Assembly (NCBI GenBank): GCA_945876985.1
Contig: CAMCQX010000052.1
Coordinates: 1-8,465, forward strand
Reading direction: 5' to 3'
DNA length: 8,465 nucleotides
From: Chitinophaga pinensis
GTDB lineage: Bacteria > Bacteroidota > Bacteroidia > UKL13-3
Shown here: piece by piece, positions 1 to 7,257 of the stretch
Numbering within the stretch: the stretch's first letter is position 1
Layout: each line of letters opens with the position of its first letter
Notes under the pieces: model-generated
Databases searched by the model: none
The model's input: the letters and a program-made list of their open reading frames with translations, nothing else
What the model was told of the DNA's origin: nothing
Program-made: the position numbers and the translations under genes

Positions 1-69
1 ATTTTAGATAGAATTAAAATTTATGGAGTTATTGAATAATTGGTTAAAATAGTAAAGAAAAATTAGGTT

Positions 70-97
70 TTTGAATTGATAAAATCATTTAATATTG
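70..97 (+). promoter_or_regulatory. Possible promoter of the acyl-CoA dehydrogenase gene
   Basis: TAATATTG at 90-97 matches 7 of 8 positions of the Bacteroidota -7 element TAnnTTTG. TTTG at 70-73 could be the -33 element, with a 16-base spacer that is slightly short for this promoter type. Transcription would begin roughly 5-8 bases after 97, leaving a leader of about 15-20 bases before the ATG at 122. The match is imperfect in AT-rich DNA, so this is a suggestion only. Confidence 0.35.
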
Positions 98-121
98 CCA
101 AACTATAAACCAAAAATTAGC

Positions 122-1267
122 ATGTTAAATTTTGAACCTACAGAAAATCAAATCATGGTTGCGCAAATGGCACGTGACTTTGCAGAAAAACATATTCGCC
201 CTTATGTAATGGAATGGGATGAAGCCCAAATTTTTCCGGTAGAAACCATGAAAGAGATGGGAAAATTAGGTTTATTAGGTGTGTTGGTTCCTGAAGAATA
301 TGGCGGAGCGGGTTTAGGTTATTTTGAATACATTACTGCAATTATTGAAATTACTAAAGTTTGTAGTTCAGTTGGATTAAGTATGGCTGCTCATAATAGT
401 TTATGTACTGGTCATATTTTACAATTTGGAAGCGAAAGTCAAAAGAAAAATTGGTTACCCAAATTAGCAACTGGCGAATGGATTGGTGCTTGGGGTTTAA
501 CAGAAGCAAATACAGGAAGTGATGCCATGCGCATGCAATGTGTGGCTAAACAAGATGGCGATTATTGGGTAATTAATGGTTCAAAAAATTGGATTACTCA
601 TGGTATTTCTGGCGATGTGGCTGTGGTATTAGTTAGAACAGGCGAATTACTTGACTCCAATGGAATTACTGCTTTTGTAGTAGAACGTGGCACTCCAGGT
701 TTTAAAGGAGGAAAAAAAGAAAATAAATTAGGCATGCGCGCAAGCGAAACTGCTGAAATGATTTTTGAGGACTGCAGAATTCATAAAGATAATATTTTAG
801 GAAATGTTGGTGAAGGATTTAAACAAGCCATGAAAATTCTTGATGGCGGAAGAATTTCTATTGCATCACTTTCAATTGGAATAGCAAAAGGTAGTTACGA
901 AGCTGCTTTAAAATACTCCAAAGAACGCCATCAATTTGGTCAACCAATTTCTCAATTCCAAGCCATTGCATTTAAATTAGCTGATATGGCGGTAAAAATT
1001 GAAGCATCAGAATTATTAACTTTTCAATCTGCCGATTTAAAAATGCGTCATTTACCAATGACAAAAGAAAGTGCCATGGCAAAATATTACGCATCGGAAG
1101 TATGTGTATGGGCTGCTACTGAAGCTTTACAAATATTTGGTGGTTATGGCTACACAAAAGATTTTCCAGTAGAAAAATTCTACCGTGATTCAAAACTTTG
1201 TACCATAGGTGAAGGCACAAGCGAAATTCAAAAACTTGTCATTGCGAGAAGTATTTTAAGAGATTAA
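122..1267 (+). CDS. Acyl-CoA dehydrogenase, short-chain type
   Basis: This is a 381-residue FAD-dependent acyl-CoA dehydrogenase, which introduces the trans-2 double bond in the first step of beta-oxidation and passes electrons to electron-transfer flavoprotein in the cytoplasm. The family's usual length is about 380. Visible marks are the FAD/substrate motif [10 protein letters not shown] at residues 125-134, the second family signature beginning [12 protein letters not shown] at 337, and IGEGTSEIQ near the end, whose E364 occupies the place of the catalytic base in short- and medium-chain enzymes. Isovaleryl-CoA dehydrogenases carry the base elsewhere, so a straight-chain substrate is more likely, but the chain length cannot be read from the sequence. 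I chose the ATG at 122. An in-frame TTG at 95 would add nine residues but lies inside the putative -7 promoter element, and the family normally begins at about MNFxxTExQ. The gene stands alone, followed by a strong terminator, with no other beta-oxidation gene in the window. Confidence 0.95.
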   Translation: MLNFEPTENQIMVAQMARDFAEKHIRPYVMEWDEAQIFPVETMKEMGKLGLLGVLVPEEYGGAGLGYFEYITAIIEITKVCSSVGLSMAAHNSLCTGHILQFGSESQKKNWLPKLATGEWIGAWGLTEANTGSDAMRMQCVAKQDGDYWVINGSKNWITHGISGDVAVVLVRTGELLDSNGITAFVVERGTPGFKGGKKENKLGMRASETAEMIFEDCRIHKDNILGNVGEGFKQAMKILDGGRISIASLSIGIAKGSYEAALKYSKERHQFGQPISQFQAIAFKLADMAVKIEASELLTFQSADLKMRHLPMTKESAMAKYYASEVCVWAATEALQIFGGYGYTKDFPVEKFYRDSKLCTIGEGTSEIQKLVIARSILRD

Positions 1268-1288
1268 AATTAAACTACGATAAATTAG

Positions 1289-1325
1289 AAAAGCCCATTG
1301 AATTAAATATTCAATGGGCTTTTTT
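1289..1325. terminator. Strong intrinsic terminator between convergent genes
   Basis: A perfect 15-base-pair inverted repeat (AAAAGCCCATTGAAT at 1289-1303, its complement at 1309-1323) encloses a 5-base loop. On the plus strand it runs into six T (1320-1325), giving a classic rho-independent terminator 21 bases after the dehydrogenase stop codon. Read on the minus strand, the same stem ends in four T followed by C, so it can also serve recO, whose stop codon lies 25 bases away. Termination on the minus strand is probably weaker. Confidence 0.9.
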
Positions 1326-1350
1326 ATGAATTGGAATTTGATACCAATAA

Positions 1351-2079
1351 TTAAGATAAAACTTCTAGTAAAACTTTGTTTGATTTCAATTCATTGAATC
1401 CTTCTACATGAATTTTAAAATACAACATGGCATGTTCAAGTAATTCGTGGCGTTGATTTTTATTGATTTCTATTTGACTAAATGAATCTAAATTTACCAT
1501 ACATAATTCAAACCAATATTTTGACAAATTAGATTCAACTACTTTTATATCACCAAATAAACTTGGTTTAAAAATGCCTTCTTCCAAATCGAAACTATTA
1601 TTAGTTTCACTGTAATTTAGCTTAGGATTAAATCCTAAATATTGACTTAATTGTAACATAAAATAAAGCGGAAAATTGGCTAAACTTTGTTGTGTTAAAT
1701 CTAAATACTGAATAATGGTAAACAAAAAATCAAACAAGTTTTTATCAGCTTGGTTTTCGGCTTGAATGGTTTTATTTAATACTTCACCCATAAAAATGCC
1801 AATGCTACTTTTTAATAAATCGTAATGAATATTGTTTAAAATAGGCTGGCATTTTAATTCTTTGATGCGTTGTAGGTTCTTATTTAATTGATGGTAAACA
1901 TCTAATTCTAATAAATTTAAAGGCATTAAATGCGAAGGTTTAATAGCTCCTTTTTTGTTTTTTACTCCATTAATTAAATAAGATTGCAAGCCATATTGTT
2001 CAGTAAAACACTTTAAAATTACACTGTTTTCACTGTAATCAATGGTTTTTATAACAATGGCTTTGGTTTTGGTTAGCAT
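1351..2079 (-). CDS. recO: DNA repair protein RecO
   Basis: RecO works with RecR (and RecF) to load RecA onto single-stranded DNA coated by SSB, and anneals complementary strands during gap repair. The 242-residue protein has the usual Bacteroidota length. Residues 1-80 form the N-terminal OB-fold region, opening with the typical KTKAIVIKTIDYSENSVILKCFTE and SYLINGVKNKKG. The rest is the helical domain, closing with the conserved ELLEHAMLYFKIHVEGF and NELKSNKVLLEVL. It has only three scattered cysteines and so lacks the four-cysteine zinc site found in some RecO proteins such as that of Deinococcus; many RecO proteins lack it. The start is ATG at 2079 with no Shine-Dalgarno sequence. The gene diverges from recG across 105 bases and ends at a terminator shared with the dehydrogenase gene. 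Identification rests on remembered family sequence patterns. Confidence 0.93.
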   Translation of the reverse strand: MLTKTKAIVIKTIDYSENSVILKCFTEQYGLQSYLINGVKNKKGAIKPSHLMPLNLLELDVYHQLNKNLQRIKELKCQPILNNIHYDLLKSSIGIFMGEVLNKTIQAENQADKNLFDFLFTIIQYLDLTQQSLANFPLYFMLQLSQYLGFNPKLNYSETNNSFDLEEGIFKPSLFGDIKVVESNLSKYWFELCMVNLDSFSQIEINKNQRHELLEHAMLYFKIHVEGFNELKSNKVLLEVLS

Positions 2080-2086
2080 GCTTGCG

Positions 2087-2094
2087 CAATGTTA
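2087..2094 (-). promoter_or_regulatory. Possible -7 promoter element of recO
   Basis: Read on the minus strand this is TAACATTG, 7 of 8 matches to TAnnTTTG. It ends only 7 bases before the recO ATG, so transcription from it would start almost at the start codon, giving a near-leaderless message. No TTG -33 element sits at the expected 17-23 base distance, which weakens the call. Confidence 0.35.
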
Positions 2095-2108
2095 AGTAAA
2101 TTTTATAA

Positions 2109-2126
2109 AAGTAAATGAATTTACTT
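2109..2126. repeat. Palindrome in the recO-recG intergenic region
   Basis: AAGTAAAT, then GA, then ATTTACTT form an 18-base palindrome with 8-base perfect arms. A third copy of AAGTAAAT lies at 2094-2101, 15 bases upstream of the left arm in the same orientation. The position, 15 bases behind the putative recO -7 element and 58 bases before the recG ATG, would suit an operator for one or both genes. AT-only-like palindromes arise by chance in such DNA, so function is not established. Confidence 0.4.
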
Positions 2127-2165
2127 GAATCAATAAAGAACTATAAAATCTGCCGCTAATTTCAT

Positions 2166-2173
2166 TATTATTG
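2166..2173 (+). promoter_or_regulatory. Possible -7 promoter element of recG
   Basis: TATTATTG matches 7 of 8 positions of TAnnTTTG and ends 11 bases before the recG ATG, which would leave a leader of only a few bases. No convincing TTG -33 element lies 17-23 bases upstream. It shares the form TAnnATTG with the candidates before recO and the acyl-CoA dehydrogenase gene. Confidence 0.35.
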
Positions 2174-2184
2174 CCAATACAAAA

Positions 2185-4290
2185 ATGCAAGGCAGTACAT
2201 TTCTAAATACAAAAATTGAATATTTAAAAGGCGTTGGTCCAGCCAAAGCTGAATTGCTGCAAAAAGAATTTGCCATTTTTACCCTTAACGATTTATTATA
2301 TTATTTCCCTTACAGGCATATTGATAGAAGTAAAATGTATCAAATTAGTCAGATAGATGATACCATTCAATACATTCAATTAAAGGGAACAATTAGTAAT
2401 TTAAAAACAATAGGAACTGGTGCCGGAGCTAGACTTACCGCTACTTTAAATGACGGAACAGGAACTTTGGAATTGCTTTGGTTTCAAGGCCAAAAATGGA
2501 TCAGAGAAAGTATATTGGCAGGAAAACCCTATGTAGTTTTTGGTAAACTATCGGAGTTTAACAGAACATTTAGCATGGTTCATCCAAGTTTGGAAGATCC
2601 AGCGCAGGTAAATGAAAAGTTGTACATGAAAATGATGCCGCTTTACAATGCCAGTGAAAAAGCAAAAAAAAGAGGTTTGGATGCTCGTGCAATCATGAAG
2701 TATGCCAATACTTTGTTAACAGATTCTCGCTTTGATATTGGTGAAAATTTACCTGATTACTTAATAAAAAAATATCAATTAATGCCTCGCAAGCAGGCAA
2801 TGATTCAAATACATTTTCCTACCAATTTTCCTCAATTAAGTGAAGCTACCAAACGCTTAAAGTTTGAGGAATTATTTTTTAATCAGTTAAGGATTTTGCG
2901 TTATAAACTCAAACGACATACTGTATATAATGGGATAAAAATTTCTAAAATTGGCAATGTATTTAATACCTTTTACAATAAAAATTTACCCTTTGAATTA
3001 ACCAATGCACAAAAACGAGTATTGAAAGAAATACGAGTAGATATGGGCAGCGGCAAGCAAATGAATCGTTTGATTCAAGGCGATGTTGGTAGCGGTAAAA
3101 CGGTTGTTGCGTTAATGAGTATGTTAATGGCAATAGATAACGGTTACCAAGCTGCCATGATGGCGCCAACTGAAATATTAGCAAATCAACATTACGCAAC
3201 TATAAAAAGTTTATTGGGTGGCATGAATATTCGTGTGGCTTTACTAACAGGTTCGGTTACTAAAAAGAATAGGAAACCCATTTTTGAAGATTTGAAAAAT
3301 GGTGAAATTCAAATATTAATTGGCACACATGCTTTGATTGAAGATACCGTTGAGTTTAATAAATTAGGCATAGCCATTATTGATGAGCAGCATAAATTTG
3401 GCGTAGAACAAAGATCCAAACTTTGGACAAAAAATGAGCAACCTCCACATATTTTGGTAATGACCGCAACGCCTATTCCGCGTACATTGGCCATGACTTT
3501 GTATGGCGATTTAGATACCAGTTTAATTGATGAATTACCTGCCGGAAGAAAACCAATTTCTACCATTCATAAATATGACAATAACCGATTAGAAGTTTAT
3601 GGTTTTATCAGAAATGAAATTACTAAAGGCCGACAAATTTATATTGTATATCCTTTAATTGAAGAAAGTGAAAAGCTTGATTATAAAAATTTGGCAGAAG
3701 GATATGAAAGTATTTGCAGGGAATTTCCTTTACCAAAATATGCAGTAAGTATGGTTCATGGAAAAATGAAACCTGCAGAAAAAGATTTTGAAATGGCTAG
3801 ATTTGTGAGAGGCGAAACCAGTATTATGGTAGCAACTACGGTAATAGAAGTTGGTGTAAATGTGGCCAATGCAAGTGTGATGGTAATTGAGAGCGCTCAA
3901 AAATTTGGGCTTTCACAATTACACCAATTAAGAGGACGAGTGGGCCGTGGTGCTGATCAAAGTTATTGTATTTTAATGACAGATTTTAAAATTAGTCAGG
4001 ATGGAAAACTGCGCATGAAAACCATGGTAGAAACCAACGATGGATTTAAAATTAGTGAAGTAGATTTACAATTACGTGGCCCAGGCGATATGGAAGGAAC
4101 CATGCAAAGTGGTGTGCTTGACTTGAGAATTGCGAGTATTACCGAAGACAGAGAATTACTAGAAACTGTTAGAAAAGAAGCACAAAAAATATTAGAAAAC
4201 GACAATGAATTGCTCAAACCCGAACATGTTTTACTGAATCAATATTTAATGTTATACAGAAAAACCAATAAATGGGGAGCTATTAGTTAA
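2185..4290 (+). CDS. recG: ATP-dependent DNA helicase RecG
   Basis: RecG is a superfamily 2 double-stranded DNA translocase that remodels stalled replication forks and branch-migrates Holliday junctions. At 701 residues it is full length. The N-terminus (IEYLKGVGPAKAELL, about 12-26) starts the helical and wedge region, with the OB-like wedge domain around 60-140. Helicase motifs appear in order: Walker A GDVGSGKT at 299-306, motif Ia APTEILA just after, the DEQH box at 400-403, TATPIP at 427-432, the motif V region ATTVIEVGVNVANA, and motif VI QLRGRVGRG at 581-589. The DEQH form of motif II and the overall layout are typical of RecG. Start is ATG at 2185, in line with family members. It is divergent from recO and convergent with the heptose kinase gene, whose stop lies 9 bases away with no terminator hairpin between them. 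Confidence 0.98.
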   Translation: MQGSTFLNTKIEYLKGVGPAKAELLQKEFAIFTLNDLLYYFPYRHIDRSKMYQISQIDDTIQYIQLKGTISNLKTIGTGAGARLTATLNDGTGTLELLWFQGQKWIRESILAGKPYVVFGKLSEFNRTFSMVHPSLEDPAQVNEKLYMKMMPLYNASEKAKKRGLDARAIMKYANTLLTDSRFDIGENLPDYLIKKYQLMPRKQAMIQIHFPTNFPQLSEATKRLKFEELFFNQLRILRYKLKRHTVYNGIKISKIGNVFNTFYNKNLPFELTNAQKRVLKEIRVDMGSGKQMNRLIQGDVGSGKTVVALMSMLMAIDNGYQAAMMAPTEILANQHYATIKSLLGGMNIRVALLTGSVTKKNRKPIFEDLKNGEIQILIGTHALIEDTVEFNKLGIAIIDEQHKFGVEQRSKLWTKNEQPPHILVMTATPIPRTLAMTLYGDLDTSLIDELPAGRKPISTIHKYDNNRLEVYGFIRNEITKGRQIYIVYPLIEESEKLDYKNLAEGYESICREFPLPKYAVSMVHGKMKPAEKDFEMARFVRGETSIMVATTVIEVGVNVANASVMVIESAQKFGLSQLHQLRGRVGRGADQSYCILMTDFKISQDGKLRMKTMVETNDGFKISEVDLQLRGPGDMEGTMQSGVLDLRIASITEDRELLETVRKEAQKILENDNELLKPEHVLLNQYLMLYRKTNKWGAIS

Positions 4291-4299
4291 TTGAAAAAA

Positions 4300-5289
4300 C
4301 TATAAACTGATTCCAATTTCGTTTAGTTCTTCTGCTAATTTGATGCGATTAATAGGAATAACTCCCACTTCCTCGCAAACTAATCCGCCAGCTAAATTTG
4401 AAATGGTGGCTACTTGATTCATAGGAATATTTAATGCTAAACATAAAGAAGCAACGCTAATTACAGTATCGCCAGCTCCGCTTACATCGGCAATTTTACG
4501 AATATGGGCAGGAATGTAAGTAAAGTCTGTTCCATTGGTAATCACCACACCGTTTTCGCTTAACGTTACAAACAAGTATTTGATATTCATTTTTGTAATT
4601 AAATTCTTACAAATTTGTTCAAATTCTTCTTTTTTTTGTATAGAAAAATCGTGTTTAGTACCCTCACGTAATTCTTTTAAATTGGGTTTAAATAAAGTAA
4701 CATTTTTATAAAAACTGAAATTTCTTTTTTTGGGATCAACCACTGTGGGAATACCTAATTCATTAGCAGCTTTCGTTATTTCATCTATTAGTTTTTCGGT
4801 AATCACACCTTTATCATAATCTTCAAAAATTACAATTTTTGCCAACGGCAATAACTCTTTTATTTTATCAATTAACAAAGAAGTTTGCGCATGATTTAAA
4901 TTTGCAGCATCTTCATTATCAATTCTAATCATTTGATGATTTTGACTGATAACCCTGGTTTTTGTGGTAGTAATTCTATCGTTACTTTTAACAATTCCAC
5001 TTGCATCAATATTATTTTCATGCAATAAATTAAGTAAATCATTTCCTTCCAAATCGTTGCCAATTACAGAACAAAGAATTGGTTTAGCACCTAAAGCCAC
5101 CAAGTTTAAAGCTACATTGGCAGCGCCACCCAACCTATTTTCTTTTTTCTTAACGGCTACAATTGGCACTGGTGCTTCTGGCGATATTCTTTCTACATTT
5201 CCAAACAGATACGCATCAATCATTACATCGCCAATGACCAAAACTGGTATGTTTTGAAACTGATTAATTAAATTATTTTGAGTATTCAT
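4300..5289 (-). CDS. rfaE1: D-glycero-beta-D-manno-heptose-7-phosphate kinase, stand-alone
   Basis: This PfkB-family kinase (also called HldA) phosphorylates D-glycero-D-manno-heptose 7-phosphate to the 1,7-bisphosphate, in the cytoplasmic pathway to ADP-heptose for the LPS inner core. At 329 residues it covers only the kinase half of the fused enterobacterial HldE; no cytidylyltransferase-type domain follows, so the nucleotidyl transfer step must be encoded elsewhere. Typical marks are VERISPEAPVP (32-42), the sugar-binding GGAANVA (54-60), DYDKGV (157-162), DPKKRNF (185-191), FKPNLKE (200-206) and the PfkB signature DVSGAGDTV, with catalytic base D274. The VERISPEAPVP stretch is characteristic of heptose kinases rather than ribokinases or fructokinases. 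Start is ATG at 5289, 18 bases after the stop of aspC on the same strand, which suggests co-transcription with it. Its exact heptose isomer specificity is inferred from the family. Confidence 0.9.
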   Translation of the reverse strand: MNTQNNLINQFQNIPVLVIGDVMIDAYLFGNVERISPEAPVPIVAVKKKENRLGGAANVALNLVALGAKPILCSVIGNDLEGNDLLNLLHENNIDASGIVKSNDRITTTKTRVISQNHQMIRIDNEDAANLNHAQTSLLIDKIKELLPLAKIVIFEDYDKGVITEKLIDEITKAANELGIPTVVDPKKRNFSFYKNVTLFKPNLKELREGTKHDFSIQKKEEFEQICKNLITKMNIKYLFVTLSENGVVITNGTDFTYIPAHIRKIADVSGAGDTVISVASLCLALNIPMNQVATISNLAGGLVCEEVGVIPINRIKLAEELNEIGISL

Positions 5290-5307
5290 TGGGATAAAAA
5301 TAAGATA

Positions 5308-6501
5308 TTATTTTAAATTTTGTAAAACTTCTTTTATTCTTCTAATTGCTTCTACTAATTTATCGTCACTAGTAGCATAACTAAATCTAACACAATCGGG
5401 TGCGCCAAAACTGTCGCCACCAACAATACTTACATTGGCATTATGTAAAATATACATGCATAAATCTTCGCAATTATTGATGGTTATAGTTCCATTACTT
5501 TTACCAAAATAACTGCTCACATCTGGAAAAACATAAAACGCACCTTCAGGAATATTTAGTTTAAAACCATCTATTTCTTTCATTAATCCCAACACTAAAT
5601 CTCTTCTTCTTTGAAATGCTTTTTTCATTTCAAAAGTTGGAGTTAAATCGCTTTGCAATGCTGCTAATGCTGCACGTTGTGCAATGGAATTAGCGCCACT
5701 GGTAAATTGACCTTGAAGTTTTTCGCAAGCTAGCGCAATTTCTTTGGGAGCACCAATATAACCAAGTCTCCAGCCTGTCATTGCAAAGCCTTTACTAACG
5801 CCATTTACAGTAATCACTCTGTCTTTTATAAAATCAAATTGACCAATACTTTCATGCTTACCAATAAAATTGATATGTTCATAAATTTCATCAGAAACTA
5901 TATAAATATCGGGATATTTTTCAAACATTTTTGCAATGGCAAACAACTCGTCTTTACTAAAAACTGAACCAGTAGGATTACAAGGTGAAGAAAAAATAAA
6001 TACTTTAGTTTTTGGAGTAATGGCAGCTTCAATTTGTGCAGCTGTTGCTTTATAATCTTGCGTTACATTACTGTAAACATAAACGGGAACACCCTCACTT
6101 ATTTTTACCATTTCGGAATAGCTTACCCAAAAAGGAGTTGGAACTATTACTTCATCGCCAGGATTTAAAAGACTTAACAGTACATTTATAATTGCTTGTT
6201 TAGCACCAGTAGAAACCACAATTTGATCAACTGGATAAAACAAATTATTTTCATTTTTAAATTTTTCGCTGATTGCCTGACGCAAATCTAAGTATCCAAC
6301 TACTGGGGTGTAAAAGGTATAACCGTCATCTATGGCTTTTTTTGCAGCATCTTTTATATGTTGGGGAGTTTGAAAATCGGGTTCACCTAAACTTAAATTA
6401 ATTACATCTTTACCTTGCGCTTGTAGCTCGCGACTTAACTTAGACATTCGTAAAGTGTTTGACTCTACAATGGTGTTTAATCTATTTGCTAATTTTATCA
6501 T
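5308..6501 (-). CDS. aspC: Aspartate-type aminotransferase (class I, PLP-dependent)
   Basis: This 397-residue fold-type I enzyme transfers amino groups between amino acids and 2-oxo acids; the best guess is aspartate with 2-oxoglutarate. It looks like the I-gamma (bacterial and thermophile) subgroup, with GEPDF at 39-43, the NPTG motif whose N175 contacts the cofactor, SDEIY with D204 and Y207, the Schiff-base K237 in GVSKGFAMTGWRLG (a full match to the class I lysine signature), and R372 in CVRFSYA, which would bind the substrate alpha-carboxylate. The N-terminus, including LSRELQAQGKDVINL, matches common family starts, supporting ATG at 6501. Substrate range in this subgroup varies and prephenate or other aminotransferase activity cannot be excluded. 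It is the first gene of a minus-strand pair with rfaE1 and diverges from lptE across 172 bases. Confidence 0.92.
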   Translation of the reverse strand: MIKLANRLNTIVESNTLRMSKLSRELQAQGKDVINLSLGEPDFQTPQHIKDAAKKAIDDGYTFYTPVVGYLDLRQAISEKFKNENNLFYPVDQIVVSTGAKQAIINVLLSLLNPGDEVIVPTPFWVSYSEMVKISEGVPVYVYSNVTQDYKATAAQIEAAITPKTKVFIFSSPCNPTGSVFSKDELFAIAKMFEKYPDIYIVSDEIYEHINFIGKHESIGQFDFIKDRVITVNGVSKGFAMTGWRLGYIGAPKEIALACEKLQGQFTSGANSIAQRAALAALQSDLTPTFEMKKAFQRRRDLVLGLMKEIDGFKLNIPEGAFYVFPDVSSYFGKSNGTITINNCEDLCMYILHNANVSIVGGDSFGAPDCVRFSYATSDDKLVEAIRRIKEVLQNLK

Positions 6502-6523
6502 AGTAATTTGTGAAACAAAGGGG

Positions 6524-6531
6524 CGAAAATA
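6524..6531 (-). promoter_or_regulatory. Possible -7 promoter element of aspC-rfaE1
   Basis: On the minus strand TATTTTCG, followed by CCCC, matches 7 of 8 positions of TAnnTTTG. It ends 22 bases before the aspC ATG, a usual leader length for this phylum. No TTG -33 element is seen at the right distance; instead a copy of AGATACAACC covers that zone. Confidence 0.4.
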
Positions 6532-6545
6532 ACTTTTTATTCATA

Positions 6546-6588
6546 GGTTGTATCTGATAAAAATAAGCAAACTTTGTTGGTTGTATCT
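6546..6588. repeat. Pair of 10-base direct repeats between aspC and lptE
   Basis: GGTTGTATCT occurs at 6546-6555 and again at 6579-6588, start to start 33 bases apart, close to three turns of the DNA helix. The nearer copy lies about 15 bases behind the putative aspC -7 element, where a -33 element or an activator site would be. This could be a tandem regulator binding site, or a chance repeat in an AT-rich spacer. Confidence 0.4.
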
Positions 6589-6633
6589 TTTTGGGGAATT
6601 TCTGAATTATTGATTTTATATGAATCATAATAA

Positions 6634-6669
6634 TTGAATGATGAATTTCCATAAAGATTTTTAGCTTTG
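6634..6669 (+). promoter_or_regulatory. Bacteroidota promoter of lptE
   Basis: TAGCTTTG at 6662-6669 is a perfect match to the -7 consensus TAnnTTTG. TTG at 6634-6636 may be the -33 element, with a 25-base spacer that is a little longer than usual. The -7 element ends only 4 bases before the lptE ATG, so the predicted transcription start falls at or within a few bases of the start codon and the message would be leaderless or nearly so. Confidence 0.6.
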
Positions 6670-6673
6670 CAAC

Positions 6674-7177
6674 ATGAAAAAATTAGTAGTAATTTCTGTT
6701 TTATGTTTAAATATATTGCTGAGTGCATGTGGAGTATACAGCCATACAGGAGCAAGTGTTCCCGCTGATGCAAGTACAGTATCGGTAGCATATATATCCA
6801 ATATGGCCAGTATTGTAAATCCATTATTGAGTCAAAATATATCGGAAAAATTAAAGCAAAAGTTTGTTAATGAAACGCCCTTAAAGTTGGTTAGAACTGA
6901 TGCAGACCTATCATTTACCGGAAAAATATTAAGTTACGATTTAAAACCAGCTGCTATTCAAGGTGACCAAACCAATGCTTTAAATAGGTTAACCATAACT
7001 ATGGAAATAGTTTTTGAAAATAAAAAAGCAACAGATAAAAATTTCACCAAAACATTTTCAAACAATATTGATTTTAATGCCACAGATAATTTCCAAGCTC
7101 GTGAAGCCGAATTATCTGGTAAAGTGGTTGATATGTTGGTTCAAGATATATTCAACGCAGCTTTTATTAATTGGTAA
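6674..7177 (+). CDS. lptE: LPS assembly lipoprotein LptE
   Basis: LptE is the outer membrane lipoprotein that plugs the LptD barrel and helps place lipopolysaccharide in the outer leaflet. The 167-residue precursor has a lipoprotein signal peptide: KK, a hydrophobic stretch at 4-16, then the lipobox LSAC with the acylated cysteine at C19. The mature part begins GVYSHTGASVPADA and carries the features I know from Bacteroidota LptE: an early conserved NPLLSQNISEKLKQKF helix, a DLSFTGKILSYDLKPAAIQ strand region, ALNRLTITMEIVF, a Phe-rich FTKTFSNNIDF segment, and the ending DIFNAAFINW. Length fits the family. ATG at 6674 is the only sensible start because it opens the signal peptide. No LptD gene is in the window. 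The next gene follows 80 bases on in the same direction with no convincing terminator, so the two may share a transcript. Confidence 0.92.
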   Translation: MKKLVVISVLCLNILLSACGVYSHTGASVPADASTVSVAYISNMASIVNPLLSQNISEKLKQKFVNETPLKLVRTDADLSFTGKILSYDLKPAAIQGDQTNALNRLTITMEIVFENKKATDKNFTKTFSNNIDFNATDNFQAREAELSGKVVDMLVQDIFNAAFINW

Positions 7178-7257
7178 ATTTTAATAAAAATCAGCAACAA
7201 TATTTTTTATTAAAAAAAATACTATTTTGCTACGGTTAAAAATTGAAAGTATAATTA

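Noticed and set aside
1..39. Open frame ILDRIKIYGVIE ending in TAA at the left edge, perhaps the tail of an upstream plus-strand gene
   Set aside because: Twelve codons are too few to tell a gene end from chance; it needs sequence to the left of the window.
95..121. TTG start for the acyl-CoA dehydrogenase, nine residues upstream of the ATG
   Set aside because: The TTG lies inside the putative -7 promoter element, and the ATG at 122 gives the usual family N-terminus and length.
4964..5257. Plus-strand open frame of 97 codons opposite rfaE1
   Set aside because: It lies wholly antisense to the well-supported kinase and shows no family features; the same holds for minus-strand frames at 2963-3199, 3309-3566 and 3996-4217 within recG.
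6537..6824. Minus-strand open frame of 95 codons over the lptE promoter and signal peptide
   Set aside because: It has no recognisable protein features and lies opposite a convincing promoter and lipoprotein gene.
7201..7221. AT-only hairpin after lptE (TATTTTTT paired with AAAAAATA) as a terminator
   Set aside because: The 8-base stem has no G-C pair, so it would be unstable, and such pairings are expected in this AT-rich spacer.
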